A stretch of 64,000 bases of DNA from the NCBI GenBank assembly GCA_052318935.1, contig JBQRKO010000001.1, one strand, 5' to 3'. This document shows positions 41,592 to 50,780 of this stretch, piece after piece. The translations under genes were made by a program, and so were the position numbers. Origin of the DNA: Niallia sp052318935. Its GTDB lineage: Bacteria > Bacillota > Bacilli > Bacillales > Cytobacillaceae. Positions within the stretch are counted from its first letter, which is position 1. Each line of letters begins with the position of its first letter. The notes under the pieces were generated by a model that worked only from the letters and a program-made list of their open reading frames with translations, was not told the origin of the DNA and made no database searches.

Positions 41592-41697
41592 AAGAAATAA
41601 TTGGCATAATGAAAAAGTAACCATTGTCGAGAATGGGAACCAACTTAAAGATCTTTACTTAACAGTTGGAGCTGAATTTCTAAAAGGGAAGTAGGTG
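41592..41697 (+). pseudogene. possible short gene remnant
   Basis: An open stretch encodes about 30 residues with protein-like composition (HNEKVTIVENGNQLKDLYLT) and ends in TAG just before the sspH start. It has no start codon or ribosome-binding site and may be the tail of a decayed gene. Confidence 0.25.
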
Positions 41698-41703
41698 GGA
41701 AAA

Positions 41704-41886
41704 TTGGATATAAACAGAGCAAAGCAAATTCTTTCGTCTCCAGCAGAAATTGAAGTGCAATACAATGGTGTTTCTATCTGGATTGATGAAATTAAAGAAG
41801 CAAATGAAACAGCTATTGTACATTTAATCGGAGGAATGAAAGAACCAACTGAAGTAGATATAGCAAGCTTACAAGAAGTCGAGTAA
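41704..41886 (+). CDS. sspH: small acid-soluble spore protein, SspH type
   Basis: The gene starts at TTG 41704 with GTAGGTGGG upstream and encodes 60 residues. The start DINRAKQILSSPAEIEVQYN closely matches SspH proteins of Bacillus, which are minor spore-core proteins made in the forespore. It is host DNA beyond the prophage and shows that the organism forms endospores. An upstream in-frame GTG (41695) overlaps the ribosome-binding site and is unlikely. Confidence 0.88.
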   Translation: MDINRAKQILSSPAEIEVQYNGVSIWIDEIKEANETAIVHLIGGMKEPTEVDIASLQEVE

Positions 41887-41984
41887 AAAGAGAAATAAAT
41901 ATATTCCTAACAACTTTCAGCTTAGAATCATAGGACAATGAAAATAAGAATTGTTGTGATTATATGCTGTACTAAATGAACCAT

Positions 41985-42022
41985 CTCCTTCATATATATA
42001 CATAAGTGAAGGAGGTTTTTTT
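41985..42022 (+). promoter_or_regulatory. hairpin that contains the ribosome-binding site of the GTPase gene
   Basis: CTCCTTCA (41985-41992) pairs with TGAAGGAG (42007-42014), which is the Shine-Dalgarno sequence. A run of seven T follows and the ATG comes directly after (42023). The element looks like a terminator and an RBS-hiding hairpin in one. Confidence 0.5.
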
Positions 42023-42940
42023 ATGTCAAAAACGGCTGTATATTTAATTAACGGCTTTTTAGGGAGTGGGAAGACAAGTACATTATTAAAGTGTAAGGAG
42101 TATTTTAAAAAAAACAACAAAAAAATAGCGATTATCTTAAATGAGTTGGGGAATGCCAATGTAGAGAAGCATTTATTTGCAGATGAATCGTTATTCGAAC
42201 TGTTGAATGGCTGTGTTTGCTGTTCGATTAAAGAGGATTTAAAAACCACCTTAACTGAATTAATGACGATTGTTAAGCAAGAAAAAATAGATGTAATCCT
42301 TTTAGAGGGAACTGGCGTGGCAAATCCTGGGGAAATAATCGAAACATTTGCAGAAAAACAATTTGCAGAGCATTTTACGATAGAACAAAGTATATGTGTG
42401 ATTGACAGTGTCCATGTAACAGACTATATAAGCGTTTTTTCTAGTTCAAAAGAAGTAAGACAATTGCAGAAGGAACAAATGGAGAGGGGGAGTCTGCTTG
42501 TATTAAATAAAATGGACCAGCTTCCAAAAAAAGAGAAAATAGAAAAAATAAATAAACTTGTACGCAAATACAATCAAACAGCACCTATCGTCTATTCCAC
42601 ATATGGAGAAGGAGTGACTAATTATTTAGAAAACCATACATTTGTTCTTCCTGAAAACACCGGCGATAACCATTCAAACCATCTTCATTTAAAAGCAATT
42701 AAAATTGAACAACGTAAAGAATTATCAAAAAGAGACATAAAAGAATTGCTTTTAAAGCATAAAGATAAATTGATAAGAGCAAAAGGTACGGTTCAAAACT
42801 GTGATGATATGGAGTGGTATCATTTTCAATTTGCATCTGGTCAACTCATTTGGGAACAACTAAAAGATCATCCATCTTATGCTAGAGGACAAATTATTTT
42901 AATTGGTGAAGGATTAAAAGAACAGGATGTTCATTTATAG
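42023..42940 (+). CDS. COG0523 metal-chaperone GTPase (CobW/YciC-like)
   Basis: This 305-residue G3E GTPase has G1 GFLGSGKTS (residues 11-19), the metal motif CVCC (C64, C66, C67; the family's CxCC), LLEGTGVANP and NKMDQL for guanine binding, and a C-terminal CobW_C domain. YciC-type members deliver zinc under zinc limitation. The two following genes (UPF0718 permease, TIGR03943 protein) form the same neighbourhood as B. subtilis yciC/ycgR/ycgQ. I do not see a clear Zur box upstream. Confidence 0.9.
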   Translation: MSKTAVYLINGFLGSGKTSTLLKCKEYFKKNNKKIAIILNELGNANVEKHLFADESLFELLNGCVCCSIKEDLKTTLTELMTIVKQEKIDVILLEGTGVANPGEIIETFAEKQFAEHFTIEQSICVIDSVHVTDYISVFSSSKEVRQLQKEQMERGSLLVLNKMDQLPKKEKIEKINKLVRKYNQTAPIVYSTYGEGVTNYLENHTFVLPENTGDNHSNHLHLKAIKIEQRKELSKRDIKELLLKHKDKLIRAKGTVQNCDDMEWYHFQFASGQLIWEQLKDHPSYARGQIILIGEGLKEQDVHL

Positions 42941-43115
42941 AAAGATGGAGAATATAGTAAACGAGAATAAAGCGTATTTTTTGGCTTTTAGTTAAATCAT
43001 GCGTCTAGTTATAATGAGAAACTAGATGGCATATTGTTTAATAGAAGAAAAGACAAGCTTTTTGTGGTTTATCACGAATATAGAAGGGTTAAATAATAAT
43101 AGAAGGAGTTTATAT

Positions 43116-44126
43116 ATGTCTATTCCAACATCGTTAAAAGATATCGTTATTTTTACATTATTCTTCTTAATGATGTCTTTATTCTTTTTTGGGAATGAGG
43201 CATTTATTCAATCAATCGGAATAGCGTTATCTGAAGATGGCAAAACAATTTTTATTCTTTTTTTAGGCATTTTTTTAGAAGCTTTGCCTTTTCTTTTATT
43301 AGGTGCTATCGCTTCGTCGGTTATTAATCTATTTATTTCAGAAAATATGATTGCAAAGTTTATTCCGAAGAATCCAGTAGCGGCAATAGGAATGGCGCTT
43401 TTAGCTGCGGTCATTACACCTGTTTGTGAATGCGCCATTATTCCTGTTGTCCGCAGGCTTATTCAAAAAGGAGTTCCTATTCATGTTGGTGTCGTATTAT
43501 TAATGGGAGCCCCTATTTTAAATATTATTGTATTTGGCAGCACTTATTTTGCTTTTCAAAATAACCTGCAATTAGTATATGGGAGGTTCCTTGTTTGTAT
43601 TGTAGCTGCTGTGGTCGTAAGTTCCCTTATATATTTTATTTTTGGAAAAGGAAATGTTTTGAAAATACAAAAGGATGATTTGATAAATACTGTCCAAGTA
43701 AATCGAAATAGAGGGGAATCGAAGTGGAAAGGAATACTTCATCATACATGTCATGAATTTTTTACGGTAGGCAAATATTTTATGATTGGTGCATTGTTTG
43801 CGAGTTTTGCTCAATTGTATGTGCAAGGTTCTGCAGTTGTACAAGCTGCGGAAACTTCTTTTCAAGGAACAGCTGTTATGATGGGACTAGCTTATGTCTT
43901 ATCTTTATGTTCAGAGGCAGATGCATTTGTTGCCGCTTCCTTTGCGAAAATTTTCTCCGCACAAGCATTATTAGGATTTTTAGTATTTGGCCCCATTCTT
44001 GATTTGAAAAACACGTTTGTGATGTTGTCTTCCTTTAAGATAAAGTTTGTGATGTTGTTTATGTTTTTTGTGACAATCGTTGTATTTCTTTTATCGATTT
44101 TAGCAGGTAGTTTCCTTTCATTATAA
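43116..44126 (+). CDS. UPF0718 (YraQ/YcgR-like) permease
   Basis: From the ATG at 43116 (AGAAGGAG upstream) this is 336 residues with about eight membrane segments. Family motifs are TPVCECAIIPVVRRLIQKGV (near residue 103) and SEADAFVAASF (near 266). The B. subtilis homologue YcgR lies next to a TIGR03943 protein. The pair is linked to metal homeostasis, and the substrate is not firmly known. An earlier in-frame ATG (43026) lacks a site and would add a soluble leader. Confidence 0.88.
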   Translation: MSIPTSLKDIVIFTLFFLMMSLFFFGNEAFIQSIGIALSEDGKTIFILFLGIFLEALPFLLLGAIASSVINLFISENMIAKFIPKNPVAAIGMALLAAVITPVCECAIIPVVRRLIQKGVPIHVGVVLLMGAPILNIIVFGSTYFAFQNNLQLVYGRFLVCIVAAVVVSSLIYFIFGKGNVLKIQKDDLINTVQVNRNRGESKWKGILHHTCHEFFTVGKYFMIGALFASFAQLYVQGSAVVQAAETSFQGTAVMMGLAYVLSLCSEADAFVAASFAKIFSAQALLGFLVFGPILDLKNTFVMLSSFKIKFVMLFMFFVTIVVFLLSILAGSFLSL

Positions 44127-44159
44127 TCTTTGAATCAGAAAAAAGGAGGGGAGAAGAGA

Positions 44160-44930
44160 ATGTTGAAAATAAGATGGAGTCCAAATTGGCAATTTTCGAA
44201 TGAACTTCAAGGAATCATTTTAATTAGTTTTAGTTTACTTATTTTTAAATTATACGTTAAAAACACACTTACTTTGCTTATTGCTCCAAAAATGATTCCG
44301 TTTCTGCTATTTTCAATGGCAGCTTTATTTTTATTAGGTTTCTTTCGATTGTTAAACAGCAATCTACAAGGGGCAGATTGTGATTGTGATGTTTGTGATC
44401 AAAACACCTCTATAATTAAACTACTTGCTCCCTACCTTTTGTTTGTTAGTCCATTATTTTTCTTTTTTACTATTCAAGATTTTTCTATTAATAAAGAATT
44501 GTTATCCACTGCAGGGTATATTTCAGATACGAAGCAAGGTACAGAACAGGATTTAGAAAATATTATCGTAAATAAAAAACTGGTTGTGAATGATGAAAAT
44601 TTTTTTATGGTTATGGATTTACTAAATAATAAACTGGATTCATTAGTTGGAACAGAAATAGAAATAAACGGTTTTATTTATAGAGAAGAAAATTTCTCCG
44701 CAAATGAAGCTGTTATTGCAAGACAATTGATGACCCATTGTGTTGCCGATACTTCTATTTATGGATATTTGTTATCAGGAGATGTGCAGTCATTAAAAAC
44801 AGGCAGCTGGTATAAAGTATCTGCCATCATAAAAAAAGAAGAAAAAGATGGGGGTACGATGCCTGTATTGCAAATAAAAGGTGTAAAACAAATCGAAAAG
44901 CCGATAGAGCAGTATTTATATGATTTATAA
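44160..44930 (+). CDS. TIGR03943 family protein (YcgQ-like)
   Basis: From the ATG at 44160 (AGGAGGGGAG upstream) this is 256 residues. It has two or more N-terminal membrane segments, a Cys-rich metal-like loop (CDCDVCDQ near residue 77) and a soluble C-terminal domain (QLMTHCVADTSIYGYLLSGD). It follows the permease by 33 bp and is part of the same operon. It probably works with the permease in the envelope. Confidence 0.85.
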   Translation: MLKIRWSPNWQFSNELQGIILISFSLLIFKLYVKNTLTLLIAPKMIPFLLFSMAALFLLGFFRLLNSNLQGADCDCDVCDQNTSIIKLLAPYLLFVSPLFFFFTIQDFSINKELLSTAGYISDTKQGTEQDLENIIVNKKLVVNDENFFMVMDLLNNKLDSLVGTEIEINGFIYREENFSANEAVIARQLMTHCVADTSIYGYLLSGDVQSLKTGSWYKVSAIIKKEEKDGGTMPVLQIKGVKQIEKPIEQYLYDL

Positions 44931-44931
44931 G

Positions 44932-44965
44932 TAGATTAGTTCATTAGAAATGAACTAATCCCCTA
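44932..44965 (+). terminator. hairpin after the permease operon
   Basis: GATTAGTTCATT/AATGAACTAATC is a 12-bp stem with a 3-nt loop, extended by GTAG/CTAC. No U-run follows, so it may stabilise the mRNA end instead of terminating. Confidence 0.45.
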
Positions 44966-45006
44966 CTAATTGATAACAGATACTACCCTTCAAGAGTAAA
45001 ACATTG

Positions 45007-45573
45007 TTAATTCATAGATTTTATTATTTCGCTAGTTGTTCGTATTTTCCCTATTCTAGGGAAGATAAAGTTTTTTACATGATCGTGCTCCTCTTGTGAA
45101 AATCCTGTCATAGCATCAATACTAAATATAAGATTATAACCATGCATAAATGCTTCTCGAGCTGTTGTATCTACACCAAGTCCTGTTGCTATCCCGCATA
45201 ATACTATAGTATCTATTCCTCGGCGACGCAATTGCAAATCTAAGTCAGTTCCATAAAATGCTCCCCATTGTTTTTTAGTTACTATGTGATCTGATTTAGA
45301 AACGTTTAGTTCTTGAACAAATTCATCCCAACCATTAGGCATATTTAATGGTGGCGGAGCAATATCTAGTTTAGGGTGGGGTATATCTTTCATATCCTTG
45401 CTTGAAACACGAACCAAGGAGACAAAAGCACCTGTTTTGCGAAAAGAATCTGCTAGTGCAGAAGCATTATGAATAACTTGTTCTGCAGAATATGGAGCAT
45501 ATTGGTTTCCTAGCCATTTTTGTAAGTCAATTACAACTAATGCAGTTTTTTTTAGATCAATAAGATTTTCCAT
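45007..45573 (-). CDS. isochorismatase-family hydrolase
   Basis: From the ATG giving MENLIDLKKT this is 188 residues. The fold signature is clear: VVIDLQKWLG (catalytic Asp), TKKQWGAFYGTDLDLQLRRR (catalytic Lys), and LCGIATGLGVDTTAREA. Where cysteine hydrolases carry CV before xxTAR, this protein has GV. This places it with isochorismatase/EntB-like members that lack the nucleophilic Cys, or makes it a non-thiol relative. The substrate is unknown. A longer start at 45624 has no good site. Confidence 0.82.
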   Translation of the reverse strand: MENLIDLKKTALVVIDLQKWLGNQYAPYSAEQVIHNASALADSFRKTGAFVSLVRVSSKDMKDIPHPKLDIAPPPLNMPNGWDEFVQELNVSKSDHIVTKKQWGAFYGTDLDLQLRRRGIDTIVLCGIATGLGVDTTAREAFMHGYNLIFSIDAMTGFSQEEHDHVKNFIFPRIGKIRTTSEIIKSMN

Positions 45574-45663
45574 TTTCAAACACTCCCATACATTAATTAA
45601 GGACCTTATTGTTTTAAAATACAAACAATAGGTTTGACTATATGTTTATATTTTTGTACTATA

Positions 45664-45810
45664 AGTCAAATGGTGTCAAGTTAAGTGTTCTTAAGGATGA
45701 TTATTACACAGGATATTGCTATAAAATTGTTAAGGAGCAAGGTTGCCTTTCTACATCAGTACAAGATATTGCAACTGATTATGGTATAAACAGATTATGC
45801 TATTTGTGAA
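45664..45810 (+). pseudogene. degenerate transposase-like fragment
   Basis: A ~48-residue open stretch without a start codon contains an HTH-like segment (CYKIVKEQGCLSTSVQDIAT, then DYGIN) resembling the N-terminus of IS3-type OrfA or similar transposases. It is cut off by a stop, and the next ~100 bases are not coding. It is probably a remnant of an insertion sequence in the gap before the thi operon. Confidence 0.4.
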
Positions 45811-45949
45811 GAACTAATTTTTAACAAAGAAAACAAAAAATCAAAAAATATTTATTGGAATTATCATAAAGAAACAGCAAAGATTAAGTTGAAAGATGGA
45901 TAGAATCTTGCAACAAACATAAAAATACTTTAAAATTTAAGGAAACTGA

Positions 45950-46042
45950 ATAGTGTCGGGAGCTTGAGGAATCAGGCTGAGAGGATGACTAATCTGTCAT
46001 TGACCGAATGAACCTGTTGGATAATGCCAGCGCAGGGAGGTG
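45950..46042 (+). promoter_or_regulatory. TPP riboswitch (THI element)
   Basis: The conserved blocks are in order: GTCGGGAG (P1 start), CTGAGA (45977-45982), GACCGAATGAACCTGTTGG (from about 46002), then ATAATGCCAGCGCAGGGAG. A terminator stem follows at 46087-46160, so TPP binding would end transcription before thiM. Confidence 0.95.
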
Positions 46043-46086
46043 TATATGTAATTGTGGAACAATATGATAAATACAGGTGTATATAA

Positions 46087-46165
46087 TAAGCCATGTTCGA
46101 ACTTTTCAAAACCTTATCGTTGGAGCGAGAGGGAAGGAAAGAATCAACCATGGCTTTTTTATTTG
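46087..46165 (+). terminator. riboswitch-controlled terminator
   Basis: AAGCCATG (about 46088-46095) and CATGGCTT (about 46149-46156), with inner pairs, are followed by TTTTAT. This is the expression platform of the TPP riboswitch. Confidence 0.75.
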
Positions 46166-46232
46166 GAAAAAATACAATGTTAGAAATTAAGTACCTATTA
46201 CACAAGAAAATGATAAAAAGTGAGGAATACAT

Positions 46233-47060
46233 ATGGAAGAAATAATGAAACCAGTTAATGTAGCAAACATGCTGACTAGATTAAGAGAAAGAGCTCCGCT
46301 TATTCATAATATGACGAATGTGGTCGTTACGAATTTTACAGCAAACGGTTTATTAGCTCTAGGAGCATCTCCAGTTATGGCATATGCAAAAGAAGAAGTG
46401 GCAGAGATGGCTACGATTGCAGATGCACTCGTGTTGAATATCGGAACATTAACGGCAGAAACGATTGAAAATATGATTATAGCTGGAAAAGCAGCTAATA
46501 AGGCAAATACACCGGTTATCCTGGATCCTGTTGGAGCAGGTGCTACTTCCTTTCGTACGGAAAGTGTACAGAAGATAATGAAAGAAATAAAGATTTCTTT
46601 ATTGCGTGGCAATATTGCCGAAGTAGCAAATGTTGCCGGCATTAAAACGGCCATTAAAGGAGTAGATGCAATGGGAGTGATGGAAGATCCAATTAAGATA
46701 GCCAATGCCGCATCTGCAGCGATTCAAGCACCGGTTGTTATTACAGGCGAAAAAGATGTAGTTACAGATGGGGAAAATACTTATTTAATAGGCAATAGCC
46801 ATCCGCTATTAACGAAAGTCACCGGTGCAGGCTGTTTGTTAACGTCAGTTATCGCTTCCTTTATTGCAGTGGAAAAAGATATTGTAGCTGCAAGTGTTGC
46901 TGGATTGGTTACTTATGGGGTGGCAGCAGAACTTGCTGCCAAACAGATTAAGGAGTATGGACCGGGAAGTTTGCAGATAGAATTATTAAATCAATTATAT
47001 TTAATAAATGAAGAGCACATTGCCCATTTAAACAAGATCGAAAAGCTAGGAGGAGAATAA
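46233..47060 (+). CDS. thiM: hydroxyethylthiazole kinase
   Basis: ThiM (275 residues) phosphorylates 4-methyl-5-(hydroxyethyl)thiazole in thiamine salvage. Motifs: PLIHNMTNVVVTNFTANGLL (near residue 23), DPVGAGATSFR (near 98) and TGAGCLLTSV, the ATP/catalytic Cys region near 200. It is the first gene after the TPP riboswitch and is followed by thiD after 3 bp. The ATG start has TGAGGAA upstream. Confidence 0.95.
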   Translation: MEEIMKPVNVANMLTRLRERAPLIHNMTNVVVTNFTANGLLALGASPVMAYAKEEVAEMATIADALVLNIGTLTAETIENMIIAGKAANKANTPVILDPVGAGATSFRTESVQKIMKEIKISLLRGNIAEVANVAGIKTAIKGVDAMGVMEDPIKIANAASAAIQAPVVITGEKDVVTDGENTYLIGNSHPLLTKVTGAGCLLTSVIASFIAVEKDIVAASVAGLVTYGVAAELAAKQIKEYGPGSLQIELLNQLYLINEEHIAHLNKIEKLGGE

Positions 47061-47063
47061 ACA

Positions 47064-47876
47064 ATGAGTATTCGAAAAGCATTAACGATTGCTGGATCAG
47101 ATAGTGGCGGCGGTGCTGGCATACAAGCAGATCTTAAAACATTTCAAGAGTTAAATGTATTTGGAATGACAGCAATCACTGCTGTTACAGCACAAAATAC
47201 TCTTGGTGTAGATGCTGTTTATCCGATGAGCCTTGAAGCAATTGAAAAACAAATAGATGCAGTAGCTACTGATATTGGAACAGATGCAGTAAAAACAGGT
47301 ATGTTATTTAGTAGAGAAATCATTGAGCTGGTTGTGTCAAAAATAAAAAAATACAATTGGTCACAAATTGTAGTTGATCCCGTTATGATAGCAAAAGGGG
47401 GGGCTGCTTTGTTAAAGCAAGAAGCAATTGATGCAATGTGTCAGTATTTATTGCCGATTGCGACTGTCATTACTCCTAATATACCAGAAGCAGAAGAACT
47501 GACTGGAATTAGTATCAATACTTGGGATGATCGCAAATTAGCAGCAGAAAAATTATATGAGTTAGGGGCTAAAAATGTCATTATTAAAGGTGGACATGGA
47601 AGTGGTGACCTATTAATAGATTTATTATTCGATGGCAAAAACTATACGGAACTGCAATCAAAAAGATTTTCAACAAAAAATACGCATGGTACTGGCTGTA
47701 CTTTTGCAGCAGCAACAGCGGCATGCTTAGCTAATGGTAAATCAATGGAAGAATCTTTTCGAATTGCAAAGGATTTTGTTTATTATGCCATTAAAGAGGA
47801 TTTGCATATAGGGAATGGCCATGGACCAACAAACCATTGGGCGTATCAAAAACAGCAAAATCATTCAATGAAGTAA
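47064..47876 (+). CDS. thiD: hydroxymethylpyrimidine (phosphate) kinase
   Basis: ThiD (270 residues) phosphorylates HMP and HMP-P for thiamine synthesis. Ribokinase-fold motifs: TIAGSDSGGGAGIQADLKTF at the N-terminus, VDPVMIAKGG and HGTGCTFAAA near the C-terminus (catalytic Asp/Gly loop). AGGAGG ends thiM and serves as its ribosome-binding site. Confidence 0.95.
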   Translation: MSIRKALTIAGSDSGGGAGIQADLKTFQELNVFGMTAITAVTAQNTLGVDAVYPMSLEAIEKQIDAVATDIGTDAVKTGMLFSREIIELVVSKIKKYNWSQIVVDPVMIAKGGAALLKQEAIDAMCQYLLPIATVITPNIPEAEELTGISINTWDDRKLAAEKLYELGAKNVIIKGGHGSGDLLIDLLFDGKNYTELQSKRFSTKNTHGTGCTFAAATAACLANGKSMEESFRIAKDFVYYAIKEDLHIGNGHGPTNHWAYQKQQNHSMK

Positions 47877-47894
47877 TAATTGGGGAGACAATAG

Positions 47895-48575
47895 ATGACC
47901 AAGTATAAGCAGGATTATATAAAGAATTTATTAAAAGTTTATTTTATTATGGGCAGCAATAATAGTGAATTAGATCCTGAATATGTATTAACAGAAGCGT
48001 TAAAAGCAGGAATCACGATATTCCAATTCAGAGAAAAAGGAGCAGGCTCACTAACTGGCTCAGAAAAAACAGCGTTGGCGAGAAAACTACAAAACAAATG
48101 TAAGGAATATAATGTTCCTTTTATTGTGAACGATGATGTAGACTTAGCGCTTCAGATTGGAGCAGATGGTGTTCATATTGGCCAAGAAGACGAAAAGGCA
48201 GAAGCAGTAAAAAAGAAAATAGGAAATAAAATAGTAGGTGTTTCTGCGCATACAGTAGAAGAAGTGAAATCTGCTATAAAAGCAGGGGCAGATTATGTTG
48301 GAATAGGTCCTATTTTTCCAACAAAAACAAAAAAGGATGCAGAGCCAGTCCAAGGAACAAGGTTACTAAAAGAATTGCAAAAAAATAAAATTCAAGTTCC
48401 AATAGTAGGGATTGGCGGAATTACAAATGATAACGCAGGTGAAGTAATTTGTGCAGGAGCGGATGGTGTTGCTGTTATTTCAGAGGTAAGTATGGCAGCT
48501 TATCCCTTTGAAAGTGCAAAAATCTTAGTAGAGACGGTAGCAGCAGAAAAGATTAAATCAGCAAAAAGCCAATAG
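47895..48575 (+). CDS. thiE: thiamine-phosphate synthase
   Basis: ThiE (226 residues) joins HMP-PP and thiazole phosphate. TIM-barrel motifs: FQFREKGAGSL (HMP-PP binding), VNDDVDLALQIGADGVHIGQ, GIGPIFPTKTKKDA and VGIGGI. It is the last gene of thiMDE, after an 18-bp gap. The salvage-type operon lacks thiC and thiG, which must lie elsewhere or be missing. Confidence 0.95.
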   Translation: MTKYKQDYIKNLLKVYFIMGSNNSELDPEYVLTEALKAGITIFQFREKGAGSLTGSEKTALARKLQNKCKEYNVPFIVNDDVDLALQIGADGVHIGQEDEKAEAVKKKIGNKIVGVSAHTVEEVKSAIKAGADYVGIGPIFPTKTKKDAEPVQGTRLLKELQKNKIQVPIVGIGGITNDNAGEVICAGADGVAVISEVSMAAYPFESAKILVETVAAEKIKSAKSQ

Positions 48576-48743
48576 GTTTTTTGCTGAATATAGACATTCA
48601 CCCAACCGAATGATCAATTTGTGCATAAGATGTTTTGAAAGGAAGTGTTATTGTGATTAGTTTTGATTACAATATATCTGCTTCCCCGTTAACTTTATGA
48701 AGTAAGGTTAATGAGTATACAAAAAACAAAGGGAGATGTTCTT

Positions 48744-48863
48744 ATGTACGGTTACGGATATGGCGGATACGGATATGGTGCTGGTGGATGCGGTTCAGGC
48801 TTCGCATTAATCGTTGTATTATTCATCTTATTGATTATCGTTGGTGCAACGTTTATTCACTAA
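48744..48863 (+). CDS. YjcZ-family sporulation peptide (39 aa)
   Basis: The 39-residue peptide has a Gly/Tyr-rich N-terminus (MYGYGYGGYGYGAGGCGSGF) and a single hydrophobic helix (ALIVVLFILLIIVGATFI). This is the YjcZ family, small membrane peptides linked to sporulation in Bacillus. AAAGGGAGATG lies upstream and a terminator follows. Confidence 0.85.
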   Translation: MYGYGYGGYGYGAGGCGSGFALIVVLFILLIIVGATFIH

Positions 48864-48880
48864 ATTGAAATGAGGGAAAG

Positions 48881-48906
48881 GCAGACAATTCTAGTGTCTG
48901 CTTTTT
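48881..48906 (+). terminator. terminator after the YjcZ peptide
   Basis: GCAGACA/TGTCTGC is followed by TTTTT. Confidence 0.85.
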
Positions 48907-49011
48907 CTGTAATATTTTGAAAAAACTGAATTTTTAAAAATATTATTTTTTGGCTGTTTTCTAAAAGTTTGTTGCTATTTGATTAAGATGAAAAACCTTT
49001 AAATGTACTGA

Positions 49012-49135
49012 GCAGCCTGAATACACGTAGACTCCTGCGGGAAAAGCGAGATAGACGAGACCCTGCAGGAGCAAAGCGGCGAAGCGGCTCGACGCTCGCC
49101 CGCGGAAAGCGAAGTGTATTCAGGCTGCGGGTTAG
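49012..49135. repeat. REP-like GC-rich repeat, copy 1
   Basis: A GC-rich block (GACTCCTGCGGGAAAAGCGA, then CCCTGCAGGAGCAAAGCGGC, then CCCGCGGAAAGCGAAG) stands out from the AT-rich surroundings. It is bounded by inverted words (AGCAGCCTGAATACAC at its left, GTGTATTCAGGCTGC at its right). An inverted relative lies at 54880-55020. Such elements are widespread in Bacillaceae. The gap 48907-49478 holds nothing else that I can identify, besides an AT-rich promoter region before amtB. Confidence 0.75.
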
Positions 49136-49478
49136 ATAGCAACAATCTATACGAAAAGGGCCTCATTTTTATCGTTCTTAACGGGTACGAGCGATTACTA
49201 TTTTACGAGATATATTATTAAAATTGTTGGAATATCACTTTGTGTATTCAACTAAAATATTTTAATTTTTTTATTATAGTTTTTTTGTATTTTTATAGTA
49301 AAAAATGAAAAAAAGGAATGTTTTATACATAAATATTAGAAATATTTCTTTTTTTTGAAAATTAAATCTAAAAAGGATATTGACAGATAATATAATATCG
49401 GTAAAATAAAGTTATTAACGTGTTAGATTATATGACACTTAATGTTAGTATTTATACATAAAGGGGGAAGAAATCCTA

Positions 49479-50750
49479 ATGGAACAGTTAGAATTTTTAA
49501 TGAACAGCTTGTGGACGATGGTTGCTGCAATTTTAGTTATTTTTATGTTAGGTGGATTTATTTTACTTGAAGCTGGTTCCACAAGAATGAAAAATGCTGG
49601 TCATATTGCTGGTAAAACAATTTTCACTTTTGGTATTGCTTCTTTAGTATTTTGGGCGGTAGGATATGGTTTTATCTTTGGAGGAAACGGAAACTTTTTT
49701 GTTGGGTTGACTGATTTCTTCTATTCTGGAGCACAAGCAGATGGTGCAGGGCTTCAAACAACAGTATTTTTTGTTTTCCAATTGGCATTCGCAGGAATTT
49801 CTTTAACGATTGCGCTTGGTGGTTTTGCTGAACGTGCGAAATTATCTGTTTATCTTATTTTCTCAGTACTATTCTCAGCTTTAGTTTATCCTGTTGTTGC
49901 ACACTGGATTTGGGGCGGCGGCTGGTTGTTCGAACACGGTAAACAAGACTTTGCTGGTTCAACAGTAGTGCATTTAACTGGTGCAATGGCTGCATTAGCT
50001 GCTACTATTTTATTAAAGCCTCGTATTGGTAAATACAATGCAGATGGTTCTGCAAACCCTATTTTTGGTCATAACCAAGTGTATACAGCATTAAGTGTTA
50101 TTATTCTTTGGGTTGGCTGGTTTGGATTTAACGCAGGTAGTACGGTTTCTGTAGCAGACGGATTCTTTGGATTTGTTGCATTAAATACGAACTTAGCTGC
50201 AGCAGCTGGATCTGTTTCTGCTTTATTAATCTCTTGGATTGTATTAGGGAAATCTGATATATCTACTATGTTAAACGGTGCATTAGCTGGTTTAGTTGCA
50301 ATCACTGCATCTTGTGCGTTCGTTGATACTTGGGCAGCGGTAGTTATCGGCTTTATTGCTGGTATTCTAGTATTCTACAGTGTTCGATTCTTTGAAAATA
50401 GAAAAATTGATGATCCGATTTTTGCATTATCGGTACATGGTACTGCAGGGGTTTGGGGAACATTGTCAAATGGGTTTTTTGCTACAAAAGAACTTGCGAC
50501 AGTAGGTAAGCCAGGATTATTCTATGGTGGTGGATTCCATCAGTTAGGTGTTCAGGCAACAGGTATTGTAGTTTCTGCATTATTCGCTTTTGTAGTAAGC
50601 TTTGTTATCTTATTCGTTATCAAAAAAATCAGCGGACTTCGTGTAACGGAAGAAGAAGAAATCATGGGCTTAGATATTAGTGAACATGGTACTTACGGAT
50701 ATCCAGAAGTTTTTCTTTCAAAAGAAGAAAACAAAAATAATATAAACTAA
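49479..50750 (+). CDS. amtB: ammonium transporter (Amt/NrgA)
   Basis: The 423-residue protein has 11 membrane segments. Signatures: LEAGSTRMKNAGHIAGKTIF, the conserved HLTGAMAAL (first pore His), WVGWFGFNAGS and HGTAGVWGTLSNGFFA (second pore His). It imports ammonium. In B. subtilis nrgA is followed by the PII protein gene glnK (nrgB). Here no glnK follows, but a DUF294 nucleotidyltransferase does. Its GGGGGAAG site is good. Confidence 0.95.
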   Translation: MEQLEFLMNSLWTMVAAILVIFMLGGFILLEAGSTRMKNAGHIAGKTIFTFGIASLVFWAVGYGFIFGGNGNFFVGLTDFFYSGAQADGAGLQTTVFFVFQLAFAGISLTIALGGFAERAKLSVYLIFSVLFSALVYPVVAHWIWGGGWLFEHGKQDFAGSTVVHLTGAMAALAATILLKPRIGKYNADGSANPIFGHNQVYTALSVIILWVGWFGFNAGSTVSVADGFFGFVALNTNLAAAAGSVSALLISWIVLGKSDISTMLNGALAGLVAITASCAFVDTWAAVVIGFIAGILVFYSVRFFENRKIDDPIFALSVHGTAGVWGTLSNGFFATKELATVGKPGLFYGGGFHQLGVQATGIVVSALFAFVVSFVILFVIKKISGLRVTEEEEIMGLDISEHGTYGYPEVFLSKEENKNNIN

Positions 50751-50780
50751 AAGCTTTTTTATGATTTGATTAATAGATGA

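Noticed and set aside
41900..42022. Zur box upstream of the GTPase operon
   Set aside because: The neighbourhood suggests zinc control, but no TCGTAAT..ATTACGA-type palindrome is visible.
48652..48699. 15-codon frame with GTG start before the YjcZ peptide
   Set aside because: It is very short with no protein-like features; insufficient support.
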